Shown in pieces: positions 7,380-14,776 of a DNA stretch of 33,300 nt. The translations under genes were made by a program, and so were the position numbers. The notes beneath the pieces were generated by a model. The model saw only the letters and a list, made by a program, of their open reading frames with translations. It was not told the DNA's origin and did no database searches. The stretch comes from a virus: the IMG/VR virus record IMGVR_UViG_3300042484_002499, positions 1-33,300 of that record; one strand, given 5' to 3'. How positions within the stretch are numbered: the stretch's first letter is position 1; each line of letters begins with the position of its first letter.

Positions 7380-8713
7380 TGGCTGCCGGCCCGTTCTCTC
7401 TCACGGTGAACGGCGTGGACTTTTTAGGCGCGTACGTCGGCGGCAGCGCCACAACGCCCTACGTCGTGCCTGATTCTGTTTCAATGTCCAAGGACGGCGA
7501 CGGTGGCGGCAGCACGCTCTCGTTTGAGGTGTCGCAAGAGGTCACGCCAGCCGGCACGCCGTGGTTCGTTTCTATCCCCGACAACGCGATCGTGAAGTTC
7601 GCAGACTCGTCGCTCGCGTCGGATACGACGCTATTCGCCGGCTACCTCGCGAGCGTGGACGCGACTGTGAACGGCGGCGGCCAAGGCACGACCGCGCGCG
7701 TGACCTGCAACAGCAGCGTGAGCCTGCTGGATAAGATCGTCGTCTACAAGGGCAAAGGCACGCTAGGCGGCATCAAGGGCGCGACCACGAGCACCATCAA
7801 GTTCCCGAAAAACAAAACCGACAAGTACATCATCGGCCAGATCCTGAGCGTGTACGTGAACCCGCGCCTCGGCGCTAAGATCAGCGAACTCTTTGATCCG
7901 TCTTCGTCTGCGTCCGTCACCAGCACGTGCACCATCGCAGAAGAGGTCACTATTCCAATCGGCACGCTGCGCTCTGCGATTGAAACCGTGAAGGAGTTGG
8001 CCGAGGCCACGGACGGAATCACGCGCCGCTACTACATTGACGTGCGCACGAAGCGCCTCGTTTACAGCAAGGCGCCGGCGTCGGCGGCGTACGCAGACGC
8101 GCCCTTCAAGATCATCACCGCGACAACCGACAACCCGACCGGCGGCACCGCCACGGCGAGCACGCTCAACGTGCGCAACCTGTCCGTGCAGTACGACCAC
8201 GAGCAGACAGTGAAGAACGCGGTGCTGCTGACTGCCGACAGCAAGGCCGACGCAGACACCGACGCCGACCCGTACGTTCGCACCTACACCGGCGTGGGCT
8301 ATGCAGCGCGCACCGACGCGACTGTGCTCTCGGCCGTCGTTGATGCTGGCACGGTGAACGGCAAGAGCAAGACGGCGAAACTCACTGCCGCGGCCAAGGC
8401 GTACTACTCCGAGCGCTACAAACCGCGCCAGTCCGTCACTTTTGAGGTGGCCGGTGCGGGCACCGCGTCCGGCCAGACGTACGGCTACGGAGCCGGCACC
8501 GCGCAGAGCGGCACAGCGTCTTACACCCGCGTGGACCGCTGGGAGGTTGGTCAGTTCGTGGACATCACGGCCACGCACCTCGGCCTTTCTGGTTTGTACC
8601 GCATTGAGAGCGTTGAGCAGTCGTTTGAGTCCGGCAGTTTGATCCGTCGCTGGACGATCACGTGCCAAACGCGGCCGCTCGGCAAGTTGTCGCAGATGAC
8701 GATAGGAGGCTAA
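7379..8713 (+). CDS. Minor tail protein / baseplate hub
   Basis: A 444-residue beta-rich protein immediately after the tape measure. It opens with a beta-structured domain (PFSLTVNGVDFLGAYV, VSMSKDGDGGGSTLSFEV) and carries a central region with repeated TRRYYIDVRTKRLVY-like strands. This resembles the distal-tail/hub proteins that close the tube and organise fibres, here perhaps a combined Dit-Tal type. The C-terminal stretch (DRWEVGQFVDITATHLGLSGLYRIE quoted in part: VGQFVDITATHLGLSG) is seen in hub domains that bind via an OB-like fold. No enzymatic motif was seen. Function is assigned from position and general character. Confidence 0.7.
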   Translation: MAAGPFSLTVNGVDFLGAYVGGSATTPYVVPDSVSMSKDGDGGGSTLSFEVSQEVTPAGTPWFVSIPDNAIVKFADSSLASDTTLFAGYLASVDATVNGGGQGTTARVTCNSSVSLLDKIVVYKGKGTLGGIKGATTSTIKFPKNKTDKYIIGQILSVYVNPRLGAKISELFDPSSSASVTSTCTIAEEVTIPIGTLRSAIETVKELAEATDGITRRYYIDVRTKRLVYSKAPASAAYADAPFKIITATTDNPTGGTATASTLNVRNLSVQYDHEQTVKNAVLLTADSKADADTDADPYVRTYTGVGYAARTDATVLSAVVDAGTVNGKSKTAKLTAAAKAYYSERYKPRQSVTFEVAGAGTASGQTYGYGAGTAQSGTASYTRVDRWEVGQFVDITATHLGLSGLYRIESVEQSFESGSLIRRWTITCQTRPLGKLSQMTIGG

Positions 8714-8715
8714 GG

Positions 8716-10434
8716 GTGGCAGATAAGACGCTAAGCAACTACGCCGGAGCGACGTTGGCCGGCATCGTGGACGACCTTGGTAATCCGCTCGTGTCGCCGT
8801 CTACTAGCGGCGGCAGTGCGTTCGTCCTCGGTCCTTCTGTCTATCGGTTGATCGTCGCAGGGGTGAGCAACGGCGACATCGCTATGCCGCCGGCAGACGC
8901 GACCGCGTTGATCTCGGACGACAACCCGCTGCCCTTCTTTTCGTGGGATAACAGCGGCGGCACCGGTATCACTGCGCAGGTTATCGCAAACGGCACCTCG
9001 TCCAGCGGCAACGCGCTGCGCATCACTATCGGCACGGCCGTGACGTCCGGCACCGCGACACTCTCGCGCATTGAGCCGATCACCGGCACCGGCGACCGTG
9101 GTTTTGCGTTCATTCCGCAGATGACGGCCATCGGCACGTTGAGCGGCGGCACTGCCGCGCTCGCCGATTTGTACTTCTCATGGCTCGCCCCTGACCAGAG
9201 CACCGTGGTCGGCACTGCGCCGGCCACGCAGACGTTCAACTTCCAAGAGTTCTACAGCAGCAACGCCGTCACGCTATCAGCCGGCGACGACGCCTTTCAA
9301 GCGGCGAGCCTTTACAACTGTGCGCCGGTTGGCGCTGCGTTCTTGCAGATGACCGCGCGCTTCAGGGTAACGGCCGCCGGCACCGGCATCATCGCGCGCA
9401 CTCTTGACATTACCGACTTCGCGATCGCCGTAGGCGAGCCGATCGTGTACCTTGCCGAGCACACCGACGTGAACGAGTACGGTGCTGGTTTTATCCAGCA
9501 AGATCAAGGCAGCGTCACGATTGAGAGCGGGCGCGGCACCGCGCTCGGTTCTACTATCGGCGCCGTGCGCATCGGCAACGGCAACGCGCAGTTCGGAGAT
9601 CCGACCTACGGCTACATTCAACTAGATGCGGGTCCTACCGGCATCATCAACTTGGCCGCTGACAGCGTTGAAGCCGACAACGACATCACCGCAACCGGCG
9701 ACGTTTCTGCTGCCGTCGTCCGTACCAGCACGGTAGCAACGACTGGCGACTTGTCGCTTAGCGCCGACGGCGGCGACGTAATCGTTCGCCATGGCGCGGG
9801 CGCTGGAACTACGCCGCGCGTCCTGTTCAGAATCGGCGACGGCACGTACTACGGCGGCATTCGCATGGGCGCGCTCAATAACTTCGCCTTTTTGAGCGGC
9901 AGCACTACCACGACTTACGCCTACGTGCTGGCCGCGCGCATCTACCCTATGAACGGCACGACTGGCAGCCGGTACATCTACGACGACGGCAGCAAGACTG
10001 CCTTCACTGGTGGCATTGATACGGCTGGCAGCATCAACACGACTGGCTCAATCCTGAACGACAGCATTAGCACGACAACGGCAACGGCGAACGCTGCGAT
10101 CTGGGTCTTGTCGTCCGGCTCGTCGTACACGTTGCGCCGTAACTCGTCCTCTATCCGCTACAAGACGAACGTGACGAACGCCGACGACAACGTGCTAGAG
10201 TCGGCGCGTCGCGTAAAACCGCGCCACTACGAGAGCACGATCGCAGACGAGGCCGGCGCTACGCGGCTCGGTTTCATCGCTGAAGAAGTGCACGATGCCG
10301 GACTCACGCATGCCGTGGGCTACGATGAAGAAGGACGACCAGAATCGCTAGACGCAACGGCGTTGATCGCCGCGCTGTGGCACCGTGTTGATGACCTTGA
10401 AGCGCGCCTCGCGGCGCTGGAGGCTAAAGAATGA
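8716..10434 (+). CDS. Tail fibre with C-terminal S74-type self-cleaving chaperone
   Basis: A 572-residue protein rich in Gly, Thr and Ser with beta-repeat character, the likely receptor-binding fibre. The C-terminus (SSSIRYKTNVTNADDNVLES, then HYESTIADEAG, LGFIAEEV and a final coiled coil DDLEARLAALEAKE) matches the intramolecular chaperone domain (peptidase S74). That domain trimerises the fibre and then cuts itself off with a Ser-Lys pair; the S-x-R-x-K region is present. Start is GTG 8716 with AGGAGG at 8704-8709; an upstream extension lies inside the hub gene. Its stop overlaps the next gene. Confidence 0.85.
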   Translation: MADKTLSNYAGATLAGIVDDLGNPLVSPSTSGGSAFVLGPSVYRLIVAGVSNGDIAMPPADATALISDDNPLPFFSWDNSGGTGITAQVIANGTSSSGNALRITIGTAVTSGTATLSRIEPITGTGDRGFAFIPQMTAIGTLSGGTAALADLYFSWLAPDQSTVVGTAPATQTFNFQEFYSSNAVTLSAGDDAFQAASLYNCAPVGAAFLQMTARFRVTAAGTGIIARTLDITDFAIAVGEPIVYLAEHTDVNEYGAGFIQQDQGSVTIESGRGTALGSTIGAVRIGNGNAQFGDPTYGYIQLDAGPTGIINLAADSVEADNDITATGDVSAAVVRTSTVATTGDLSLSADGGDVIVRHGAGAGTTPRVLFRIGDGTYYGGIRMGALNNFAFLSGSTTTTYAYVLAARIYPMNGTTGSRYIYDDGSKTAFTGGIDTAGSINTTGSILNDSISTTTATANAAIWVLSSGSSYTLRRNSSSIRYKTNVTNADDNVLESARRVKPRHYESTIADEAGATRLGFIAEEVHDAGLTHAVGYDEEGRPESLDATALIAALWHRVDDLEARLAALEAKE

Positions 10435-10616
10435 CGCGCGCACAGACAGACTCGCAGATCATTGAGCGGCTGGACCGCATTGAGCGCGACCTCTCCGACA
10501 TCAAGGTGGAACTCGCCGAGGCGCGGGGTGCGTACCGGCTCGCCAAGTTCGTCATCGCTCTGCTCGGTGTGAGCGGACTCGGTGGCGTGCTCGCGTGGCT
10601 AAACGGCCAGAAGTAG
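10431..10616 (+). CDS. Small membrane protein, possible holin component
   Basis: A 61-residue protein with an acidic/basic amphipathic helix (IERLDRIERDLSDIKVELAEA, in part a heptad coiled coil) followed by one transmembrane segment at about residues 38-55 (FVIALLGVSGLGGVLAWL). This layout is like XhlA-type and other accessory lysis proteins. It lies between fibre and endolysin genes, with ATGA overlap at its start. It may be a holin, an antiholin or a membrane anchor. A second candidate holin is the C-terminal domain of the next gene. Confidence 0.55.
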   Translation: MTRAQTDSQIIERLDRIERDLSDIKVELAEARGAYRLAKFVIALLGVSGLGGVLAWLNGQK

Positions 10617-10625
10617 GAGCAACAG

Positions 10626-11621
10626 ATGAAGAAGTTCAAGATCGTAACGCAGACGGACAGCGTAGAACAGGGCAAGGCCGGCACCGTGCTGGACAACTGG
10701 ATGGACGACTGTGCTCCGTCATCGGTAGCAGCGTGCGCCAACTGGCTGCTCGGCACGAGCCTCACCAGCAAGGACGGCAACGCGCTTGCGGCGCGCGCCG
10801 GTCGCAAGGACCGCGACGGCCGCGGCGATCCTACAACACACGCGCAGAGCAGCAAGGCCGCGAAACTCGCCGGCCTAACTGTGCGTTATGCTAAGGACTG
10901 GGCCGACGTTGAGCGCGCCCTCAAGGACGAAACCAGCGCGCTCCTCGTTTCAGTTGAGCAGGCCCGCGGCTACCCCGCCGGTGTACGCATGTCGTCGTGG
11001 CACGTCAAACACCAAAAGCGCACGAAGGGCCGCACGTATGGACACAGCACGGCAGCGGCCGCCGGTCCTAAGGGAGCGCAGTGGGCCGACCCTACAATGA
11101 GCGGCAAGGGCGCCGAGGCCTACGCCGTAGACGTCACACTCGCAGAGTTGAAGCAGATCGCAGCGAGTGCGAACCCTAAGGCGCCGCACAAGAGCGTGCG
11201 CATCTTGAAGGCCGCGGCCCGCACGGTGGTAACGACTGAAACCGTTGCACCGGCGCCTTCACCGGCGCCTGTCGTGGCGCCTGTCGTGGAGAATCCACGA
11301 ACACCTACGCCGTCACGTGCTAAAGTAATCGCAGACGTTGAAGCGCCTAACGCGCTGACCGTCGCGCTCGGCGTGGTCAATCGGCTAAACGCAGCGAAAG
11401 GGAACGAAACGATGAAACAGCAGATCACGGCCGCGCTATTGGACGCGCTAACGGCAGCACTGAGCACGAGCATCGCGGTGTTCCTTGGTATGGGCATCTC
11501 GGTGTTTGATCTCACCGGCGACGGCGCGAAGGCGCTCGTCGCTTCAGCAGTGTCGGCGGCGCTCATGGTTCTGCAGCGTTGGTTGGACGAGGATAACTCA
11601 CGCTACGGACGCAGCCGCTAA
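10626..11621 (+). CDS. Endolysin with C39-like peptidase domain and C-terminal holin-like domain
   Basis: A 331-residue protein. The N-terminal domain has a catalytic Cys29 in the context DDCAPSSVAACANW, a later His in YGHSTAAAAGP (about residue 140) and Asp in WADPT. This is the C39/papain-like triad order found in lysins of many actinophages, which cut peptidoglycan stem or cross-bridge peptides. A Pro/Val-rich linker (about 205-230) leads to a hydrophobic C-terminal domain with two predicted membrane helices (about 272-290 and 300-316) and a charged tail, which looks like a small phage holin. Lysin and holin are thus encoded in one frame. An internal start could release the holin alone. 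Confidence 0.75.
   Translation: MKKFKIVTQTDSVEQGKAGTVLDNWMDDCAPSSVAACANWLLGTSLTSKDGNALAARAGRKDRDGRGDPTTHAQSSKAAKLAGLTVRYAKDWADVERALKDETSALLVSVEQARGYPAGVRMSSWHVKHQKRTKGRTYGHSTAAAAGPKGAQWADPTMSGKGAEAYAVDVTLAELKQIAASANPKAPHKSVRILKAAARTVVTTETVAPAPSPAPVVAPVVENPRTPTPSRAKVIADVEAPNALTVALGVVNRLNAAKGNETMKQQITAALLDALTAALSTSIAVFLGMGISVFDLTGDGAKALVASAVSAALMVLQRWLDEDNSRYGRSR
11412..11621 (+). CDS. Holin-like internal product in the endolysin frame (predicted)
   Basis: In-frame ATG at 11412, with a ribosome-site-like AAAGGGA at 11397-11403 and 8-nt spacing, would give a 69-residue protein starting MKQQITAALLDALTAAL. It would contain both membrane segments and the charged end DEDNSRYGRSR. That is an ordinary size and layout for a class II holin. 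Separate expression is a prediction; the alternative is that only the full-length fusion is made and acts as a membrane-tethered lysin. Confidence 0.5.
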   Translation: MKQQITAALLDALTAALSTSIAVFLGMGISVFDLTGDGAKALVASAVSAALMVLQRWLDEDNSRYGRSR

Positions 11622-11642
11622 CACGCGGCAGAGGAGGCTAGA

Positions 11643-11894
11643 GTGGGGAAGTTCGCGGACGCACTCAAAGAACAAAAACCGGCGACGCGTGGAACGCTCT
11701 GCTCGGTTCGGCTAGCACTGCAACAGGCACCAACCGGCGAGCGCGCTGAACTGGCCGCCGCGCTGGAGAACGAACTAGTGCCGGCGGTCGCCATTGAAAA
11801 GGCGATCCTCGCGGCGTACGGCGTCACGTGCCGGCGCTGGATCATTCAACGGCACCGGCGCGGCGACTGCGCCTGCGACAGGGCCGCGCTATGA
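11643..11894 (+). CDS. Small HTH-like protein preceding phosphoesterase
   Basis: An 83-residue protein of unknown role. It has a helical body (LEALAALENELVPAVAIEKAILAAYG-like pattern) and a conserved-looking end WIIQRHRRGDCAC. Similar small proteins that end in a HRRGDCxC motif are, to my knowledge, common upstream of terminase or phosphoesterase genes in actinophages and are thought to bind DNA through a helix-turn-helix. GTG start at 11643 has GAGGAGG upstream. Its stop overlaps the next gene (ATGA), implying coupling to the phosphoesterase. Function not established. Confidence 0.6.
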   Translation: MGKFADALKEQKPATRGTLCSVRLALQQAPTGERAELAAALENELVPAVAIEKAILAAYGVTCRRWIIQRHRRGDCACDRAAL

Positions 11895-13099
11895 GCCGCT
11901 TCTCCGAGGAGATGGCTCGCGCTGCACAGTTGGAGCAGGCACGCGGCACAAAGCGCGAACACCCCGACGGCTGGGCGCCGGCTCTTGAGTTGGACTCGGC
12001 AACGGGCCGCGGTTCGCTTGTTATCCGCAGCGCGACGCCGGCACCGATTTGGAACGACCTGCTGTTAGAGTGGGGCCTTGATCCGGCACTCTACGCGATT
12101 GAAGACGACCGCGTGCAGATGCGAACGTGGGATGCCGCTATCGGCGAGGGCAAGGTGCAGCGGTTCTACTACTACAAGGCCAACGTGCACGCGCGCGGCA
12201 CAAACGACGCGGCCGACGTCGCGGCTCTCGCCAACGAGATCAAGGGCAAACGCTTCAAGGTCGTAACTAAACCGGCCGGCACCGGCACGGCCACGCTGGT
12301 CGTCGTCCTCGCCGATTGGCAGATCGGCCAACGCGGTACCGACGACGCCGTTCGCCGTATCCTCTCCCTCTGCGACGAGATGCCGGCTCGGTGGCGCGAA
12401 CTCACCAAGGCCGGCGTGCCTCTTGATGACATTCTCCTCGTCGGACTGGGCGACCTCGTTGAGGGGTGTGAGGGCTGGTATCCGGCGCAGCCGTTCCTCA
12501 TTGAACTAAACGAACGCGAACAGCGCACCCTCGTCCGGCGCTTACTGTTGAAACTGGTAGAGGCGGCGCTCACCGTCGCGCCGCGCGTCCGAGTGGCGGC
12601 CGTCGGAGGCAACCACGGCGAGGTGCGCCGAGGCGGTAAGGCGATCACGGACGCGAGCGACAACGGCGACGTGGAAGTTGTTGAGCAGTTGGCCGAGATC
12701 ATCGGGGCCAGCGAGGTCGCGCCGCGCGTGTCGTTCGTCATTCCGCGCGACGAGTTGGCGCTGACTCTAAACGTTCACGGCACCATCGTCGGCATCACGC
12801 ACGGACACCTCGCTAAGCGGGGCGCTGGTGCAGCGAACAAGGTGCAGACGTGGTGGCAGGGGCAGGCCCTCGGCATGCGGCCAGTGTCTGACGCTACCGT
12901 TCTGCTCACTGGTCACTACCATCATTTGAGTGTAACGGAGCACGGCCCTCGCATTCACTTGCAGGCGCCGGCCTTGTGCGGCCCTTCTGCATGGTACACG
13001 GACCTGACCGGTGTGGGCGCGTCGCCGAGTGGCGCGCTGTCCTTGGTCATTGACGGCAACGGCTGGGATCACCTGCGCGTGTTGCCGTGCCGTCCGTAG
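11891..13099 (+). CDS. Calcineurin-like metallophosphoesterase
   Basis: A 402-residue protein with the metallophosphoesterase motif series: D-x-Q in VLADWQIGQ (instead of D-x-H), GLGDLVEG (GD-x2-E), GGNHGE (GNH-E/D), ITHGHL and GHYHHL (G-H-x-H). The fold binds two metals and hydrolyses phosphodiesters. SbcD-like nucleases are the nearest broad relatives, but no SbcC partner is present. The start is ATG 11891, overlapping the preceding stop. It lies at the end of the late operon, after lysis genes. Substrate (DNA, nucleotide or cyclic nucleotide) cannot be decided. Confidence 0.8.
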   Translation: MSRFSEEMARAAQLEQARGTKREHPDGWAPALELDSATGRGSLVIRSATPAPIWNDLLLEWGLDPALYAIEDDRVQMRTWDAAIGEGKVQRFYYYKANVHARGTNDAADVAALANEIKGKRFKVVTKPAGTGTATLVVVLADWQIGQRGTDDAVRRILSLCDEMPARWRELTKAGVPLDDILLVGLGDLVEGCEGWYPAQPFLIELNEREQRTLVRRLLLKLVEAALTVAPRVRVAAVGGNHGEVRRGGKAITDASDNGDVEVVEQLAEIIGASEVAPRVSFVIPRDELALTLNVHGTIVGITHGHLAKRGAGAANKVQTWWQGQALGMRPVSDATVLLTGHYHHLSVTEHGPRIHLQAPALCGPSAWYTDLTGVGASPSGALSLVIDGNGWDHLRVLPCRP

Positions 13100-13266
13100 A
13101 GAGAAAACCGACCGGCGAGTGCTCGCTCTGCGAGCAGGTGGCGCGAGTCTGGCGCTTTGACGAGAACATTGAGGCCGTCCTAGAAGGCGGCATCGTCGTG
13201 TCCGGTTCGTCTATCTGCGCTTCGTGTCTTGACCTCGTCTATCGCTTGGCCGTCGCTACCGATTGA
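13087..13266 (+). CDS. Small zinc-ribbon protein
   Basis: A 59-residue protein in a frame overlapping the phosphoesterase stop by 13 nt. It has two CxxC pairs (CSLC near residue 12 and CASC near residue 45) that would bind one zinc, a fold seen in small phage nucleic-acid-binding or protein-binding factors. Start is GTG 13087; no strong ribosome site is visible, so coupling to the upstream gene is likely. It is the last gene before the double hairpin at 13271-13330. Function unknown. Confidence 0.6.
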   Translation: MPSVERKPTGECSLCEQVARVWRFDENIEAVLEGGIVVSGSSICASCLDLVYRLAVATD

Positions 13267-13270
13267 CTAC

Positions 13271-13290
13271 GTTGCCGGTTCGCCGGCAAC
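13271..13290 (+). other. Perfect hairpin with TTCG tetraloop
   Basis: GTTGCCGG-TTCG-CCGGCAAC: an 8-bp perfect stem closed by a UUCG loop, starting 4 nt after the last late gene. No U-run follows. It may stabilise the 3' end of the late mRNA or assist the terminator just downstream. Confidence 0.75.
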
Positions 13291-13293
13291 ACC

Positions 13294-13330
13294 GCGCCCC
13301 GTTGCGAGCCTCCCGCAACGGGGCGCTTTT
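13294..13330 (+). terminator. Rho-independent terminator of the late operon
   Basis: A perfect 13-bp stem (13294-13306 with 13314-13326), 7-nt loop, followed directly by TTTT at 13327-13330. It separates the rightward late genes from the convergent leftward operon ending at 13348. In the other direction there is no U-run. Confidence 0.92.
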
Positions 13331-13347
13331 GCTGTATCCAGCGCGGG

Positions 13348-13686
13348 CTAGATGTCGGCCGGCTCCCTCCAATGCGTGCACTGCACGCACGCACAGAGGC
13401 CGGCCGGATTGACGTACTTACCGGCACAGACTCGTTCGCAGTCGTCGTTGAGGCAATCGGTCCAAGACGCCTGTTCAGCGAGGACTGCATCAAAGAACTC
13501 GCGCCGGAATAGGCCCTCGTCAAAACGAGGCGCTACCGAACTAAACCCGTCCATGACGGCGCCGAGTACTCCGCCAACGATCCCCTGAAAGGACTCGTCG
13601 CAATAGCGTGCCTGTGCGATCTCGCGGCCTAGCGATCGCGCTACGGCCTTGAACGTCTTGGTCGTTGGTGTGCTTGTGCTTGGCAT
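13348..13686 (-). CDS. Unknown protein with C-terminal cysteine cluster
   Basis: A 112-residue protein of unknown function, last gene of the first leftward operon. Its C-terminus is cysteine-rich (CLNDDCERVC and CACVQC with a nearby His), suggesting a zinc site. The start is ATG 13686, with an excellent AAGGAGGAGG ribosome site. An alternative GTG at 13719 would overlap the upstream stop as GTGA and add 11 residues, but the strong site favours 13686. Small genes like this in leftward phage operons are often early host-interaction factors; nothing in the sequence says which. Confidence 0.6.
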   Translation of the reverse strand: MPSTSTPTTKTFKAVARSLGREIAQARYCDESFQGIVGGVLGAVMDGFSSVAPRFDEGLFRREFFDAVLAEQASWTDCLNDDCERVCAGKYVNPAGLCACVQCTHWREPADI

Positions 13687-13710
13687 GATAGCCTCCTCCT
13701 TCACTGTTGG

Positions 13711-13738
13711 GCCGGTCACTTGCCGGCCTCTGCGATCT
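13711..13738. repeat. 28-bp direct repeat at gene junction, copy 1
   Basis: Identical to 14004-14031. On the minus strand it encodes the last residues IAEAGK of one gene and the first of the next (GTGACCGG). The copies mark two consecutive gene junctions of the same operon. Confidence 0.85.
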
Positions 13739-14012
13739 GCGCCTTCAACTGTGCCACGCGCTCGGTCCAGCGCGCGATGCTCGCTTCAACCTTCGCGATC
13801 GTCGCCTCGTAGCGCGCGATGCTCTCGTGCTGGTGCGCGACGTATTCGGCCACTTCTGCCGGATTGAACTTGAACGCGACCGAGTTCGCGATCACCTGCT
13901 TCGCTTGGTTGATCCAGCGCCGGTTGTGCGACTTCTGCGCGCGCAGGCTCTTGATCTCGTCCACCAATGACGAGATCTCGTACTCGGCTGCAGCGATCTG
14001 TGCGCCGGTCAC
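13716..14012 (-). CDS. Small coiled-coil protein
   Basis: A 98-residue, highly helical protein. Two heptad-rich regions (EYEISSLVDEIKSLRAQK and HESIARYEATIAKVEASI) flank a shorter segment, predicting an antiparallel helical hairpin or oligomer. GTG start at 14012 overlaps the upstream stop. Its own end (IAEAGK, stop overlapping the next GTG) is identical in DNA to the end of the gene upstream, over a 28-bp direct repeat. Function unknown; middle gene of a three-gene leftward operon. Confidence 0.6.
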   Translation of the reverse strand: MTGAQIAAAEYEISSLVDEIKSLRAQKSHNRRWINQAKQVIANSVAFKFNPAEVAEYVAHQHESIARYEATIAKVEASIARWTERVAQLKAQIAEAGK

Positions 14013-14031
14013 TTGCCGGCCTCTGCGATCT
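14004..14031. repeat. 28-bp direct repeat at gene junction, copy 2
   Basis: Exact copy of 13711-13738, spanning the end of the 14009-14359 gene and the start of the 13716-14012 gene on the minus strand. Confidence 0.85.
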
Positions 14032-14359
14032 TGGCGAGCGCCTTGAGCGCTCGGCCCTTCAGCCCTCGCATCATCGCCAACCGCGCACCGGCGTCGCGCA
14101 CGTCGTAGTCGTAGCGCATTTCGCCGGCAGCGTAATCGGCCTCACTGTCGGACCATGAAACGAGTTCACGAGCCGCCGCTGCATCAACGACGAGCGTCGC
14201 ACCGGCGACGATCGCGTTCTGCTCGTCCAGTTGAGTGCTGAGGTCGGTCCATACGGCCGCGATGTCGGCCTCTTCTACGCCAATGCCGGCGTAGTTGTCC
14301 ATCACCTCGGCCAACGACGCCGACACCTTGATCGTTGCGTGCGTGTTGTTTCCGGTCAT
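14009..14359 (-). CDS. Unknown small protein, first gene of leftward operon 1
   Basis: A 116-residue, acidic, soluble protein with no recognised motif. ATG 14359 follows an AGGAGG site, which itself follows the conserved leader hairpin and a strong leftward promoter. The N-terminal half (LAEVMDNYAGIGVEEADIAAVW) and the C-terminal helix (DAGARLAMMRGLKGRALKAL) suggest an alpha-helical domain. The stop overlaps the next GTG. The promoter quality suggests strong early expression. No function is proposed. Confidence 0.6.
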   Translation of the reverse strand: MTGNNTHATIKVSASLAEVMDNYAGIGVEEADIAAVWTDLSTQLDEQNAIVAGATLVVDAAAARELVSWSDSEADYAAGEMRYDYDVRDAGARLAMMRGLKGRALKALAKIAEAGK

Positions 14360-14390
14360 CTTTTGCCTCCTGCCGGCGGTGCCGGCCTTG

Positions 14391-14410
14391 GGGGTGGCTG
14401 GTGCCTCCCC
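14391..14410 (-). ncRNA. Conserved 5'-leader RNA hairpin, copy 1
   Basis: Minus-strand RNA GGGG-A-GGC-ACCA-GCC-A-CCCC: 4-bp stem, one A-A mismatch, 3-bp stem, ACCA loop. It starts exactly 9 nt after the -10 box, so it lies at the extreme 5' end of the transcript. The same element occurs at 22693-22712 and 26449-26468 with compensating base changes. A second inverted repeat (14372-14386, GCCGGC arms) precedes the ribosome site. Confidence 0.75.
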
Positions 14411-14419
14411 TCTGAGATT

Positions 14420-14449
14420 ATTTTACCACAGGCGTGGCGAGGTCGTCAA
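14420..14449 (-). promoter_or_regulatory. Leftward promoter of operon 1
   Basis: Minus strand: -35 TTGACG (14444-14449), 18-bp spacer, -10 TAAAAT (14420-14425), with TGTGG just before the -10. Very close to the sigma70 consensus and to the two other leftward promoters of the window. Confidence 0.85.
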
Positions 14450-14454
14450 TGGGG

Positions 14455-14484
14455 TTGCGCGCCGGCCGTCCGGTATGGTTTCCT
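14455..14484 (+). promoter_or_regulatory. Candidate rightward early promoter
   Basis: TTGCGC (14455-14460), 18-bp spacer ending ATGG, TTTCCT (14479-14484). It is divergent from and almost adjacent to the leftward promoter. It shares spacer length and the TGG before the -10. A small ACCG-AGGA-CGGT hairpin follows at 14491-14502. Weaker match than the leftward promoters. Confidence 0.45.
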
Positions 14485-14554
14485 AAGCGTACCGAGGACG
14501 GTCGTGGCAGGGTCCAAGTGGGGCGCCGGCGGGCTACTCGGCGGGGAGGTCCAT

Positions 14555-14776
14555 ATGGACAGGCTACGAGTTGAGCGGGTGCCGGTGTACCGGCCTAAGC
14601 CGCTGCACCGATACGGCGGCGCGATGCCGCGCTCTGAGTTTGAGGCGCAGCAGGCGCGAGCGGAGCACCGCGCTAAGGTGCGAGAGGCAGCACGCACCGC
14701 GGTCATCGCGGTGTTCACGATTCCGGTGCTCTACCTGACGCTGGTGCTGTTGCTACTGGCCGGCGGCGCGCGATGA
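14555..14776 (+). CDS. Small membrane protein, first gene of early operon
   Basis: A 73-residue protein: basic N-terminal two thirds (VERVPVYRPKPLHRYGG..., then a helix EFEAQQARAEHRAKVREAA) and one C-terminal transmembrane segment (TAVIAVFTIPVLYLTLVLLL in part). Start is ATG 14555 with GGGGAGGT upstream; the longer open frame upstream runs through the promoter region. It would sit with its N-terminus in the cytoplasm. Being the first early product it might be a superinfection-exclusion or membrane-anchoring factor; that is a guess. Stop overlaps the next ATG. Confidence 0.6.
   Translation: MDRLRVERVPVYRPKPLHRYGGAMPRSEFEAQQARAEHRAKVREAARTAVIAVFTIPVLYLTLVLLLLAGGAR

Noticed and set aside
7763-8668. 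301-residue open frame antisense to the hub gene
   Set aside because: Arg/Gly/Ala/Val-rich third-position shadow with no motif and no start signal.
14391-14410. Leader hairpin as an intrinsic terminator or RNA-phage-type coat-protein site
   Set aside because: No U-run follows it, and the A-N-Y-A loop likeness has no coat-protein partner here; the resemblance is treated as chance.
14231-14554. Upstream extension of the small membrane protein gene
   Set aside because: Runs through both divergent promoters and the convergent gene; a good ribosome site marks ATG 14555.
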